In this document: in pieces, positions 42,174 to 50,235 of the stretch | Position numbering within the stretch: position 1 is the stretch's first letter | Layout of the letters: the number at the start of each line of letters is the position of its first letter | IMG/VR virus record: IMGVR_UViG_3300025949_000027 | Span: 1 to 64,000 of that record | DNA from: a virus | DNA: 64,000 bases | Strand: one strand, 5' to 3' | Position numbers and translations under genes: made by a program | Notes under the pieces: model-generated | Database searches by the model: none | What the model saw: only the letters and a program-made list of their open reading frames with translations | What the model was told of the DNA's origin: nothing

Positions 42174-43279
42174 GGGCCCAGATAAGGATAGCCGATGAAC
42201 ATCTCGACGGCGCCAGAGCACACGCCTTCGAGGTGGTTCCGGTCGGGCTCCCTGGGCAGGGTGCTCGCGTCGTAGTAGGTCCGCAACTCGGTCTCGGTGG
42301 CGGTGGCCCACTCCATCAGCCGATCGAACGTCCACGCGCCGTTCCGAATGGCCAGCAGTTCGTCGGCGTCGGGACGCTTCACGATTACCTTGCCGTCGCG
42401 CAGGATCTCGATCGCCATGCGCATGAGCCTGACCAGGTGCATGCCGTGCTTGGTGTCGTAGCCGTTCGCGCGCTCCAGTTCAGCGCGTGCAGGGTTTCGC
42501 CCGGCCCTCCACTGCTCGTATTGCTTCCAGTTTCGCATCGCCGCCCCGTAACGGCGCTCCGCGATGATGATCGGGATCAGGTTGGGCGCCAGATTCAGGT
42601 CCCGGACCGCCTGCTCGACCATTTCAGGATCGGCTTCCTCGACGCGGTCTTTCGTGAAGCCTTCGCCGCCTAGCGTGTCTTCGGTCTTCCGGATCCGAGC
42701 CTCGATGACGCCGAACTGCTCCTTCTCAAGCGTCGACGACTCGGGCAAACCGAAGTCCGCCCGCTCGGGCTTGGCCGCCGGCGGGCTCAGCAGCCATCTG
42801 CGGTGCGTCTTGATCCGCTTGAGCTGCGACATTGCGTAGCCACTGAAGGTGTGCATTGCCTTCTTCGACAGGAACGCTTCGCGGAAACGGTGGATCACGT
42901 TCGTCCACACGTTCACCGAGACGAACCAATCCGACTCGTCGGTGAACAGAAGCTCGATGATGTTCGGGTTGCAGTCGGCCGCCAGGGCGAAGAACTTCCG
43001 GATATCGTAGATCACCACGTCCGGGTTCTTTGTCTCGGCCTGTTCGAAGCGACTCGCGAACCCGTGGAAGTATTGCCGCGGCGGGATGGCGATCCCACGG
43101 AAGTCCTGGTCGGACGTGGCGATGTTGGTCCCGTAGGCGTGCGACCCGGAGCGCGTCAGGAAAATCGTCGACCGCTTCAGCCAGTCGAGGTTCCCGGTGT
43201 ACCACTCGAAGCTGAGCATGTTCAGCCCGCGCGGGCCGGTTTGCCAGGGAGGGGGCGGCGCTGGCGCCTGGTCGCTCAT
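42170..43279 (-). CDS. RlaP-type nucleotidyltransferase (RNA-repair associated)
   Basis: 369 residues, GGGAGA upstream. Polymerase-beta-superfamily signature G-S-H-A-Y-G-T-N and S-D-Q-D-F-R-G at about residues 44-62, followed by I-Y-D-I-R-K-F-F and N-P-N-I-I-E-L-L-F: the pattern of the PF10127 (RlaP) family, described as an RNA-repair nucleotidyltransferase. The C-terminal half is helical. Within the operon it follows a Thg1-like polymerase and a HAD phosphatase, which supports a role in mending cleaved RNA. Confidence 0.75.
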   Translation of the reverse strand: MSDQAPAPPPPWQTGPRGLNMLSFEWYTGNLDWLKRSTIFLTRSGSHAYGTNIATSDQDFRGIAIPPRQYFHGFASRFEQAETKNPDVVIYDIRKFFALAADCNPNIIELLFTDESDWFVSVNVWTNVIHRFREAFLSKKAMHTFSGYAMSQLKRIKTHRRWLLSPPAAKPERADFGLPESSTLEKEQFGVIEARIRKTEDTLGGEGFTKDRVEEADPEMVEQAVRDLNLAPNLIPIIIAERRYGAAMRNWKQYEQWRAGRNPARAELERANGYDTKHGMHLVRLMRMAIEILRDGKVIVKRPDADELLAIRNGAWTFDRLMEWATATETELRTYYDASTLPREPDRNHLEGVCSGAVEMFIGYPYLGP

Positions 43280-43322
43280 GGTCGTCTCCCGTTCGCCAGT
43301 CTACGCGCGCGCCGCTCGGCGG

Positions 43323-44063
43323 TCACCGCGCCATCTCTCCAGTGTAGACGAAGCGGTTGATGTACGCTCGGTCAGCCGTGAACGTCGGGATGTTCTCGTC
43401 CGTCTCCCATTTTGATCGCGGTGTCCCGTCGACTTCGGTCTCAACCCGCCTGACGACGGTTCCGCGCTTCTGTGGAAGCGGGATATCGTTCCAGTTGATC
43501 CCGCGCTGGCTGAACAGCATCTCCTGGAGCGCATCGCAGTTGACGCCGTGGATCTCCCGGGCGCTGAAGTTCGCCTGTGCGAGAGACTGGATCGAGTTCC
43601 TGACCGCGTCCTGCTGGCGCCAGATGAAGTAGTTCACCACTTCATGCAGGGGCAGTGAGAAGACCCGGGCGTCGAACACCGCCCCCGCCTTGTCCGGGTA
43701 TGCCGCGGCAATCGAGCGGTTGAACGCCACAGACGCGAACGACGCCCCCACGCTGACCATCTTCTGAATCTGCGCGTCGAACCAGGCCTCGGTGTTGATC
43801 TGGGCATAGTCAAGGATCAACACGCTGATCTCGTCCGACTGGACGTACGCCAGCGCCGCTCCTTGGATCTCCTCGCAGAGCCGGTGAGCGGTGGCGTCCA
43901 TCGCCGCGACCAGGTTCGGATCCCATGGCTTGGCCATGCCGCGGGTCAGCGAGTGAAACGCTTTGCCGTCGACGCGCAGAAGCGCCGGGCAGCGACGCAT
44001 GAGACGCGCGCGGGTCACCGCCTCGTATTCCTTCATCCGGTCACCGAGGGAGTCCTTCGTCAC
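43323..44063 (-). CDS. Thg1-like 3'-5' RNA polymerase
   Basis: 246 residues, GTG start at 44063 with AGGAGG upstream. The Thg1 catalytic features are present: L-R-V-D-G-K-A-F-H-S-L-T-R-G, the later S-D-E-I-S-V-L-I, and H-E-V-V-N-Y-F-I-W-R-Q-Q-D-A. Thg1-like proteins add nucleotides to RNA 5' ends in the reverse direction and can rebuild truncated tRNA. With neighbours RlaP and HAD this suggests tRNA or other RNA repair against host nucleases. Confidence 0.85.
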   Translation of the reverse strand: MTKDSLGDRMKEYEAVTRARLMRRCPALLRVDGKAFHSLTRGMAKPWDPNLVAAMDATAHRLCEEIQGAALAYVQSDEISVLILDYAQINTEAWFDAQIQKMVSVGASFASVAFNRSIAAAYPDKAGAVFDARVFSLPLHEVVNYFIWRQQDAVRNSIQSLAQANFSAREIHGVNCDALQEMLFSQRGINWNDIPLPQKRGTVVRRVETEVDGTPRSKWETDENIPTFTADRAYINRFVYTGEMAR

Positions 44064-44091
44064 GATCGCATCCTCCTGTCAACTGGCCGCC

Positions 44092-44595
44092 TCATGCCAC
44101 CTTCTTCCGCGCGTCCACCCACGGCGTGTTGAGCAAGGCAATTGTCCGCTCCACGTCGGCATCGACGATGCCCGTCTCGAAGTCCGTGTTGACCAGGCGG
44201 TCGGTTAAGTGCTCCATGTCGGAGTCATCGTCCAGGATCACGATGGACTCCGGCGGTTCCTCAAGTGCATCGATCCATGCCTGGATCTCGAGACCGCGAT
44301 ACGTCTGCAGATTCGGCGTCATGCCGACGACGTGGCCGGCAAAGCCGACGTTGTCGAGGAAGCCAACGATGTCCTTCATGGAGTCGAGGATCCTCCAGGA
44401 CGACGAGATAACTACCTTCGCGCCCGTCGCCTCGACGATCCGATTCACCCGCGCCACGGCGTACCAGTCGAGCATGTAGCTGTCATCGCCGATCGAACCG
44501 CCATCGCGTTCAATGCTGCGCCGTCTCGCGTGGGCGTCTTCGAGGAACGGAGCCGAGTTTAGGACGCCATCGAAATCCAGAAACAGGTACTTCAT
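44092..44595 (-). CDS. HAD-family phosphatase of the RNA-repair type
   Basis: 167 residues, ATG overlapping the RusA stop (ATGA). Motif I: L-F-L-D-F-D-G-V-L-N. Motif II region: V-V-I-S-S-S-W-R. Motif IV: I-V-I-L-D-D-D-S-D-M. The L-N after motif I and the S-S-S-W-R are typical of the HAD domains called HAD_SAK (Swiss-army-knife RNA repair). It could trim 3' or 5' phosphates left by RNA cleavage. Confidence 0.7.
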   Translation of the reverse strand: MKYLFLDFDGVLNSAPFLEDAHARRRSIERDGGSIGDDSYMLDWYAVARVNRIVEATGAKVVISSSWRILDSMKDIVGFLDNVGFAGHVVGMTPNLQTYRGLEIQAWIDALEEPPESIVILDDDSDMEHLTDRLVNTDFETGIVDADVERTIALLNTPWVDARKKVA

Positions 44596-45152
44596 GCGAC
44601 CTCGCGGATCAGAATCTCAACCCGCGGGTTCTTCGGGTCCGCGTCCAGCCGCGAACCGTCGAAGCGAACGATCTGCTTGTCGTTCGCTACGATGCCCGCC
44701 CGCTCAATGGCGTCGCAGACGGCCGCCAGGAAGTTCCCCAGGTCCCCGACCCGCCGAGTCCGGTAGAACACGGCTGCCATCGACACCTGGCCAGTCAGCG
44801 GCGCCCGCCCGCGCCAGGCCGCGCGGAGCTGCAAAACGGCGCTCGTCTCCCACGCCTTCGCCTGCTTGCTTTGGACGATGAACGGCTTACCTGTCTTCCG
44901 GTTGCGGAAAACCCTCTGGCTGTTCTTCTTGGTGACCGGCGGGCCGAGGACGGAGCAGGCGAAGCCTGGCCTGCCTACTTCGTCCTCGACCTTTGCCGCG
45001 CCTGCCGTGTCTCGCCGAATCGCTCCGAGCGGTGACACACCAAGCCTTGACATGCCATGCCTGCCGTTCCATGCCAGTTGCGCGCCTGCACCGGCCACGC
45101 CGCGTTCGGGCCTACCCAAGCCATGCCCGTGAATCTGTCGCCCGGTCTTCAT
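44592..45152 (-). CDS. rusA: RusA-family Holliday junction resolvase
   Basis: 186 residues from the ATG at 45152, which overlaps the upstream stop; a shorter form from 45053 is possible. The C-terminal 120 residues match RusA: G-P-P-V-T-K-K-N-S-Q, A-V-F-Y-R-T-R-R-V-G-D-L-G-N-F-L-A-A-V-C-D-A-I split by natural turns, and I-V-A-N-D-K-Q-I. The Asp residues expected to bind metal are present. It resolves branched DNA during recombination and replication. The 60-residue N-terminal extension is unusual. Confidence 0.75.
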   Translation of the reverse strand: MKTGRQIHGHGLGRPERGVAGAGAQLAWNGRHGMSRLGVSPLGAIRRDTAGAAKVEDEVGRPGFACSVLGPPVTKKNSQRVFRNRKTGKPFIVQSKQAKAWETSAVLQLRAAWRGRAPLTGQVSMAAVFYRTRRVGDLGNFLAAVCDAIERAGIVANDKQIVRFDGSRLDADPKNPRVEILIREVA

Positions 45153-45277
45153 CGCCAGTCCTGGTCCTCGTCCATCAGCCGCGTCAGCCGACTCGGCCGC
45201 CCCGGGTCCCGATCCACCCGCCGGATCGCCAGCACCAGCAGCGCGACGCAAGCCAAGTAAGCGAGGGCGGCTGTCAC
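45149..45277 (-). CDS. 42-residue membrane peptide
   Basis: GTG at 45277 overlaps the upstream stop, and its own stop overlaps the RusA ATG. N-terminal hydrophobic helix (A-L-A-Y-L-A-C-V-A-L-L-V-L-A-I) and a charged tail ending D-E-D-Q-D-W-R. The double overlap marks it as a real member of the leftward operon. Function unknown. Confidence 0.55.
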   Translation of the reverse strand: MTAALAYLACVALLVLAIRRVDRDPGRPSRLTRLMDEDQDWR

Positions 45278-45621
45278 GGCTTCGGGTCCTCCGAAGGGCT
45301 CGCGGGACGCATCTGTCCGCCAAGCATTTGCGCGAGAACCGGCGGATACGCTTCTCCGATGGCGTCAAATGCCGCCGCGCACGTGAGGCCGTCTCTCAGT
45401 AAGGCGGAGTAAGCGCCGTATGCACGCTCCTCTAGATCGAACCGCGTGGGCGTTATTCCGCTCGGCCGGCTCAATCTCGATTCCATCACAGCCAGTCGAT
45501 CCTTGGCGCGCGCGACCCGGCGGGCCATCTCTTCGCGTGATGCGCCGCCCTTCAGCGACTCCAGGAGCGCGGCGAAGCTGTCCTCGTCGAGTGATTCAGT
45601 GGGAAGGATCGGCCGAGCCAT
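45274..45621 (-). CDS. helical hypothetical protein
   Basis: 115 residues, ATG overlapping the upstream stop (TAATG). Helical and charged, with no cysteine cluster and a Pro-rich end. No family recognised; part of the leftward counter-defence operon. Confidence 0.5.
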   Translation of the reverse strand: MARPILPTESLDEDSFAALLESLKGGASREEMARRVARAKDRLAVMESRLSRPSGITPTRFDLEERAYGAYSALLRDGLTCAAAFDAIGEAYPPVLAQMLGGQMRPASPSEDPKP

Positions 45622-45767
45622 TACCGCCCACCGTCCTTGCGGGGTGCCTTGGTGGCTCGGTCGATGGCCGCCGCGTCACGCTGCTGGTCCACAACCGTGA
45701 ACCGCTTCTTTACCGTGCCTCGCGTGGTCATCCCGGCTGCCATCAGCCCCTCGGGAACGAAGCTCAC
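45621..45767 (-). CDS. small basic hypothetical protein
   Basis: 48 residues, GTG at 45767 in a GTGA overlap. Basic C-terminus ending K-D-G-G-R, the same five residues that end the gene upstream of it. Function unknown. Confidence 0.45.
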   Translation of the reverse strand: MSFVPEGLMAAGMTTRGTVKKRFTVVDQQRDAAAIDRATKAPRKDGGR

Positions 45768-46081
45768 CTCCCACCGTCCTTCCCCGCCGCCCCGGGAGCG
45801 TCCGCGCCGCTGCGACCCCACTTGCGGGCCAATTCGGCGACGACCCCGCCGAACCCACGTTGCGCCAGTTCCGACAGGACTTCGTTCTCTCGCGCCGCGA
45901 CGGCCGCCTTGATGGCGTCGGCCTGGGCGGCACGCATCGCATCCAGGTCGTCAGCAAGCGCAGCAATGACGCTCTCGTGATACCCGACCGCCTCGAAGGC
46001 GAAGCCTTCCCCGCTGACGATGACGGGCTTTCGGCACTCCGAGATGACCGCGTCGATGTGCTCCTGCTCGGGTCGAATCAC
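45764..46081 (-). CDS. helical hypothetical protein
   Basis: 105 residues from the GTG at 46081 (GTGA overlap). Beta-type first third (P-V-I-V-S-G-E-G-F-A-F-E-A-V-G-Y), then an Ala-rich helical region. Ends K-D-G-G-R. No family recognised. Confidence 0.5.
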   Translation of the reverse strand: MIRPEQEHIDAVISECRKPVIVSGEGFAFEAVGYHESVIAALADDLDAMRAAQADAIKAAVAARENEVLSELAQRGFGGVVAELARKWGRSGADAPGAAGKDGGR

Positions 46082-47277
46082 TTGCCCACCTCCCCGCCCG
46101 CACCGCTGGCCGTCCCTGTGCTGGTGGGGAGGCGTTCGATGGCGTTGGCGATGTTCCGTGCCGTTTCGCACCCGTCGATGTGATTGCAGTGGTCGTCGCA
46201 GTGCTCATCCCGTGCCACTTTCGCGCACTCGGTTCGCATGGCCAGCACGCGGGCGTCGGCTTCGCGCTTCCACCACTCGCTGTTCACCTGGCGGTCGGCG
46301 ATGGCCGCGTCGCGGTCTTTGCGTAGCTGCTCGACCTCGGCGCTGGCGGCGTCGCGTTCACCTTCGACGAGCCGCTTATAGGACTGGCAGCATTCCTCGC
46401 GGTCACGTCGCTTCGCCTCGGCAAGCTCGGCCTCCAGGGCGCGCGCACGTTCGGCGCACTGATGCAGCGTCAAGGTCGGGCGTTTGCCAATTGTCGTCGA
46501 CCACCTGTCTATCTGTTCCGACAGCGGCACCTTCGCGGGTTCGGCGGGCTGGGGGGCGGGCGTGCTATTGTCGCGGCACTCCTTCGAGCAAAAGCCCCGC
46601 TTGTCGGGCAGCGCGTTCCACCATACGGCCTGCTGTCGGAACTGCGGCTCCGGCACGTTCTCGGTTCCGCACCACGCGGGCGCTTCGCACGTTCGCGGCG
46701 CCTCCACCTGAACGGGGGCGGGCGAGCTGTCAACGTCCCCGTCGCAGTCGTCCGGGCACTCGCGGGGGGCGTGCGTGCATGGGCGCATCGTTGAGGCGGG
46801 CGGGGCAACGTATGGCGTCCCCGTCCGGATCGACTCGGATCGGGCGTATTCCAAGGCTTCGTCGACAGGGTTGCACACCGGCACCGTCCCCTCACCGGGC
46901 GGGCCGGCTGGTGACAGGACCTTCCTGAGATGCCTCCCGGCCTCCACGCACGACGGCGAGCACATCATCACCATCCCGGATTCGACCTTGCGACCGCAGT
47001 CCTCCTCGCTCACGGGAGGCGCAACCTCCAGCTCACCGGGCGGGCTCAGGGGTACGAGGGCGCCAGCCTGGATGGCGCAGGTTGGACATGCCGACGCGCG
47101 CAACGTGGTGCCAGCCCATCGCGTGTACGCAGCCGGTTGCGACGGTGAACATCCTGAACAGAGAAACGACCTCGCGCGAGCGCCAGCAGTCCACTCATCG
47201 CCAAGCCGATAACCCGCAGGCACCGCCCCGTCCGCCTCCTCCGTGCTGGCGGGCTGCTGGTCCAGCGTGCGGTTCAT
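46078..47277 (-). CDS. Cys-rich protein with C-terminal coiled coil
   Basis: 399 residues, ATG at 47277 overlapping the NAMPT-like stop. Residues 1-240 hold many Cys pairs (C-S-G-C, C-P-T-C, C-S-P-S-C, C-S-K-E-C) spaced like several small zinc ribbons or FCS-type fingers in Pro-rich linkers. Residues about 255-360 are a charged coiled coil; the last part has C-D-D-H-C-N-H. Unknown, and the largest uncharacterised gene of the operon. Confidence 0.5.
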   Translation of the reverse strand: MNRTLDQQPASTEEADGAVPAGYRLGDEWTAGARARSFLCSGCSPSQPAAYTRWAGTTLRASACPTCAIQAGALVPLSPPGELEVAPPVSEEDCGRKVESGMVMMCSPSCVEAGRHLRKVLSPAGPPGEGTVPVCNPVDEALEYARSESIRTGTPYVAPPASTMRPCTHAPRECPDDCDGDVDSSPAPVQVEAPRTCEAPAWCGTENVPEPQFRQQAVWWNALPDKRGFCSKECRDNSTPAPQPAEPAKVPLSEQIDRWSTTIGKRPTLTLHQCAERARALEAELAEAKRRDREECCQSYKRLVEGERDAASAEVEQLRKDRDAAIADRQVNSEWWKREADARVLAMRTECAKVARDEHCDDHCNHIDGCETARNIANAIERLPTSTGTASGAGGEVGK

Positions 47278-48737
47278 CACCTCCGCATCCCCAGTGCCCG
47301 CGCGCGCAGCTTGTCGAACGTCTCCCGCCGCACGAACAGACCGTCGCGCCATACGGGTCGCAGTTCCGACAGCGCCTCCTCTTCGGGCGTCGCCTGATTC
47401 ACGAGCCGTAGGTGCCCGTCGTCGCCCGCGAGCACCGCCAGCCGGCCCTTGGCCGAGTTCTTCATGCCGTTGTCGGTGATCGGGGTCTTGAAGATGTCCC
47501 GGCCCTCGCCGTTCATTTCAACCCACGTGGCCTTCATGGCGAACCCGAAGGTGTCGCGAGTGACGTACTGGTACGTGAATGATCCGACCCCGAAGACCAT
47601 GTTCGCCGAGGCGAAGCGCTTGGCGGCCAGGCGGTCGATGATGGCCTGTGCCCGGGTGGCGGTGATGGAATCGCCGTAGATGCAGCCGACGTGCGAATCG
47701 ACGATCCGATGCCCCGTCTCAGTCGTGGTGCCTCCGAATGCCTCCCACAGCAGTTCGATCACGCCCTTCTGGGCAGGCGAGCCCTCGGGGGCATCCGGGT
47801 CGCCGCAAACGATCTTGACCGGGTTCCCGCTATCGGGACGGATGACGAGCTTCCCGTCGCGGGCCATGACCTTGTCCTTCAGGGCCGGCAGGATCTTCGT
47901 CAGCACGGCCCACAGGTCCCAGGTGTCGGAAACGACGGAAACGATCCCGGCCGGGTAGATGCCGAGCAGCCGCTCGAACGTGGCCATCTCGTCCTCCTTG
48001 CCGCCCGCGCACATGACGGAGTGCTCAGTGGCGGGGACGGAGCCGGCGATCATGTGGTCCGGCGGGACCGGGCCGTAGTAGTCCTCGATCAGGTCGATGG
48101 CCGGGATCGTGTCGGTGCCCGTGAAGAACAGCAGGTGCCCCGCGCCCGACAGGGACGCCGCCTCGGGCCCGGGCATCCCGCGAAAGCTGAAATCGTGGCC
48201 CTGCCAGGGGACGAACGCGGCGGGACTGCCCGTCTTCGCAGCCCCAGCGTCCAGGATCCGCCGCATCTCACGCGCCTGTGTCGCCGACGTGCAGGGCATC
48301 CAGAGCACGGCGGACAGCAGCGTTTCGAAGTAGTTCACCAGCCATGCGAAGTCGGGGTGCGTGTTCTCGACGGTGAGCATGGGAACGCGCAGCGGGACCG
48401 ACGTGCCCTCAGTGAGCGCTCGGAACTCCAGCGGCAGATAGCCGAGCTGGTGCAGCGCACGGACGTGATCCACCCCGACATTGTTCGGCCCGAGGTACGA
48501 GTCGACCCGGCGAGCGTACGCCTGACAGACCTCGGCCTCCGTCGACGTGAAGAAGTGGCGAAACTGCCGCGTGAGGTACTCGTCGAGGAAGTACTGCAGC
48601 CCGAAGAACACCACCGAGTCGATCCCAGGGATCCGCGACTCGCGCGGCGTCCAGTTGGAATAGACGCGGCTGGTCCCCCGCGGGTACTGTGCGCGATGGC
48701 TCAACTTGTACCCGTCGATCATGAGTGCCGGATTCAT
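47277..48737 (-). CDS. NAMPT-like phosphoribosyltransferase (candidate Namat)
   Basis: 486 residues. NAMPT family throughout: D-G-Y-K-L-S-H (8-14), A-T-E-H-S-V-M with the catalytic-type His at 239, V-S-D-T-W-D-L-W (269-276), R-P-D-S-G-N-P (300-306), G-D-S-I-T (355-359). Classical NAMPT makes NMN from nicotinamide and PRPP. Phage homologues encoded next to a PRPP-synthetase-like gene are known as Namat, which joins nicotinamide to ADPR-pyrophosphate and so rebuilds NAD+. The adjacency here favours that pathway, but sequence alone cannot tell the two activities apart. Confidence 0.85.
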   Translation of the reverse strand: MNPALMIDGYKLSHRAQYPRGTSRVYSNWTPRESRIPGIDSVVFFGLQYFLDEYLTRQFRHFFTSTEAEVCQAYARRVDSYLGPNNVGVDHVRALHQLGYLPLEFRALTEGTSVPLRVPMLTVENTHPDFAWLVNYFETLLSAVLWMPCTSATQAREMRRILDAGAAKTGSPAAFVPWQGHDFSFRGMPGPEAASLSGAGHLLFFTGTDTIPAIDLIEDYYGPVPPDHMIAGSVPATEHSVMCAGGKEDEMATFERLLGIYPAGIVSVVSDTWDLWAVLTKILPALKDKVMARDGKLVIRPDSGNPVKIVCGDPDAPEGSPAQKGVIELLWEAFGGTTTETGHRIVDSHVGCIYGDSITATRAQAIIDRLAAKRFASANMVFGVGSFTYQYVTRDTFGFAMKATWVEMNGEGRDIFKTPITDNGMKNSAKGRLAVLAGDDGHLRLVNQATPEEEALSELRPVWRDGLFVRRETFDKLRARALGMRR

Positions 48738-49576
48738 CGGATCATCCCCTCTTTCAGCAAGCGTTCGCAGACCGCGACCTCAATGACGCCCGGCCTATCC
48801 GCGGCGACCGAGTCGGTGCAGTACACGTGGTCGAAGTGCGCGAGCAGCTTGTCCATGCCCAGCGTGAACAGGCCATGAGTCACGTACAGGTCCCGCTTCA
48901 CGCGTGGGCCGGACTGCGCCGTCTGCGTGGTGATTGCCTCCGACAGCCCCAGGAACGTCCCGCCGCCGTCGCAGATGTCATCGACCAGCAAGACCCGGGA
49001 ACCGCCCGGCAAGGCCAGGTGTTCCACACCAAAGCCGCTGATCTTCCCGTCGGCGACGTTGCGGGTCTTCCACGCGTGGAACAGCGGCAGACCGAGCTTG
49101 CGCGCCACGCGGCCAGCGCGCTTCTCTGCACCTCCATCCGGCGCGATGACAGCTGCGTACTTCCCGGCGGGCGGCTTCACGCACGCGTCGGCGTGGACGA
49201 CGTGACACCGATCGATGAGAGCCGGCGTCACTTCTGAGTGCGGATCGACGACGATCACCCGCGGGAAGTGACGGGCGTTGATCTCCTTGGCGATGGACTT
49301 GGCGGTGAAGAGGAAGTCGCCCTCGTCGTTCACGCGGTCCTGTCGGGCGCCGGGAACGTACGGAAGCAGCAACTCCGGCACAGCCCACCCGCGCTCGGCC
49401 ATGGCATCGACCCAGAAGAGGGCCGTCATCAGCCGTTCAGTCGTCTTCGTCCTGACCAGGATCCGCACGGGCCAGTCGCGCGGCTTCTCCATCAGCGGCT
49501 CTCCCGAGGGGTACCTCGACAGGTCAACGTCCACGACGGCCCCGCTGGGCGTCAGGTAACACAGGTCTCCGATCAT
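48734..49576 (-). CDS. PRPP-synthetase-like pyrophosphokinase (candidate Adps)
   Basis: 280 residues from the ATG at 49576 (ATG at 49582 and TTG at 49606 are alternatives); somewhat shorter than usual Prs. Key motifs: P-Y-V-P-G-A-R-Q-D-R (72-81), D-P-H-S (111-114), A-P-D-G-G-A-E-K-R-A (145-154) and the PRPP loop V-D-D-I-C-D-G-G-G-T (198-207). It transfers pyrophosphate to a ribose 5-phosphate, or in the NARP1 pathway to ADP-ribose. First gene of the leftward operon, overlapping the NAMPT-like gene by 4 bases. Confidence 0.85.
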   Translation of the reverse strand: MIGDLCYLTPSGAVVDVDLSRYPSGEPLMEKPRDWPVRILVRTKTTERLMTALFWVDAMAERGWAVPELLLPYVPGARQDRVNDEGDFLFTAKSIAKEINARHFPRVIVVDPHSEVTPALIDRCHVVHADACVKPPAGKYAAVIAPDGGAEKRAGRVARKLGLPLFHAWKTRNVADGKISGFGVEHLALPGGSRVLLVDDICDGGGTFLGLSEAITTQTAQSGPRVKRDLYVTHGLFTLGMDKLLAHFDHVYCTDSVAADRPGVIEVAVCERLLKEGMIR

Positions 49577-49593
49577 CCTCATTCCCCTTTCGC

Positions 49594-49606
49594 TTGATCG
49601 GTTCAA
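49594..49606. promoter_or_regulatory. possible operator between divergent units
   Basis: TTGA-TCGGT-TCAA is a short palindrome in the 50-bp gap between the leftward counter-defence operon and the rightward HTH gene. It is a plausible binding site for that HTH protein, but it is short and no clear promoter could be assigned on either strand. Confidence 0.3.
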
Positions 49607-49628
49607 CCGACGCGGCCATCCTCGGGGC

Positions 49629-50072
49629 GTGTCGAAGCCCGTGACCCCTGAATCCCTGCGAGCCGAAGCGGACGCCTTAGACGCGGAGGCAGAGCGTTTA
49701 CGGAGGGAGGCTCAGAAGCGACGGGCGCTTGCCGGTCAGATCGAACAGCTCGGTGAAACCGAAACGCCCTTGCCACAGTCTGCATCGTATGCGACCATTG
49801 AGACGATGGCAACAGCAGCCGCCACGAATCCAAGTCCTTTGACCTTCCGGCGCGGCGCGCCGCTCGAATCGGACGGCCCCATCGCGACGGTCGCGAAGAA
49901 GCTCGGCGTGCCGGCGGCCGAAATCGCGCGCCGCCTCAACGTGAACCCTATCACCGCGCGAAACTGGGACAAACGAGGCAAAATCCCGCACCTCGCTATC
50001 CGCGAAGCGCTCGCCAAGATCGCCGCCGGCTCCGATCCAGAAGCGAAGCCGAAGAAGCCCAAGCGCCAGTAG
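49629..50072 (+). CDS. HTH DNA-binding protein divergent from the counter-defence operon
   Basis: 147 residues from the GTG at 49629. Residues 1-40 form a charged coiled coil (dimerisation-like). Residues about 82-130 contain I-A-T-V-A-K-K-L-G-V-P-A-A-E-I-A-R-R-L split by the turn, then N-V-N-P-I-T-A-R-N-W-D-K-R-G-K-I-P, a Cro/YdaS-like HTH, and the C-terminus is Lys/Pro-rich. Probably a repressor of one or both divergent units. Confidence 0.6.
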   Translation: MSKPVTPESLRAEADALDAEAERLRREAQKRRALAGQIEQLGETETPLPQSASYATIETMATAAATNPSPLTFRRGAPLESDGPIATVAKKLGVPAAEIARRLNVNPITARNWDKRGKIPHLAIREALAKIAAGSDPEAKPKKPKRQ

Positions 50073-50119
50073 CAGCGCCTGATCGCCGGGCTCTCCCCGA
50101 GCGGCGATGACGATTTTGC

Positions 50120-50148
50120 TTGCGACGTTTGCGACGATTGACTAGATT
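50120..50148 (+). promoter_or_regulatory. early operon promoter
   Basis: TTGCGA (50120-50125), 17-bp spacer, TAGATT (50143-50148) followed by GG. The octamer TTGCGACG occurs twice in tandem (50120-50127, 50129-50136), a possible operator. It precedes the long rightward operon beginning at 50236. Confidence 0.65.
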
Positions 50149-50235
50149 GGACGGGTCAGGCAAGCGCGACGACGAGAGGCAGAGCAAGGCCCGCCGCCGC
50201 TGAGTCCGCCTGAAACGACCACGGGAGACACGACC

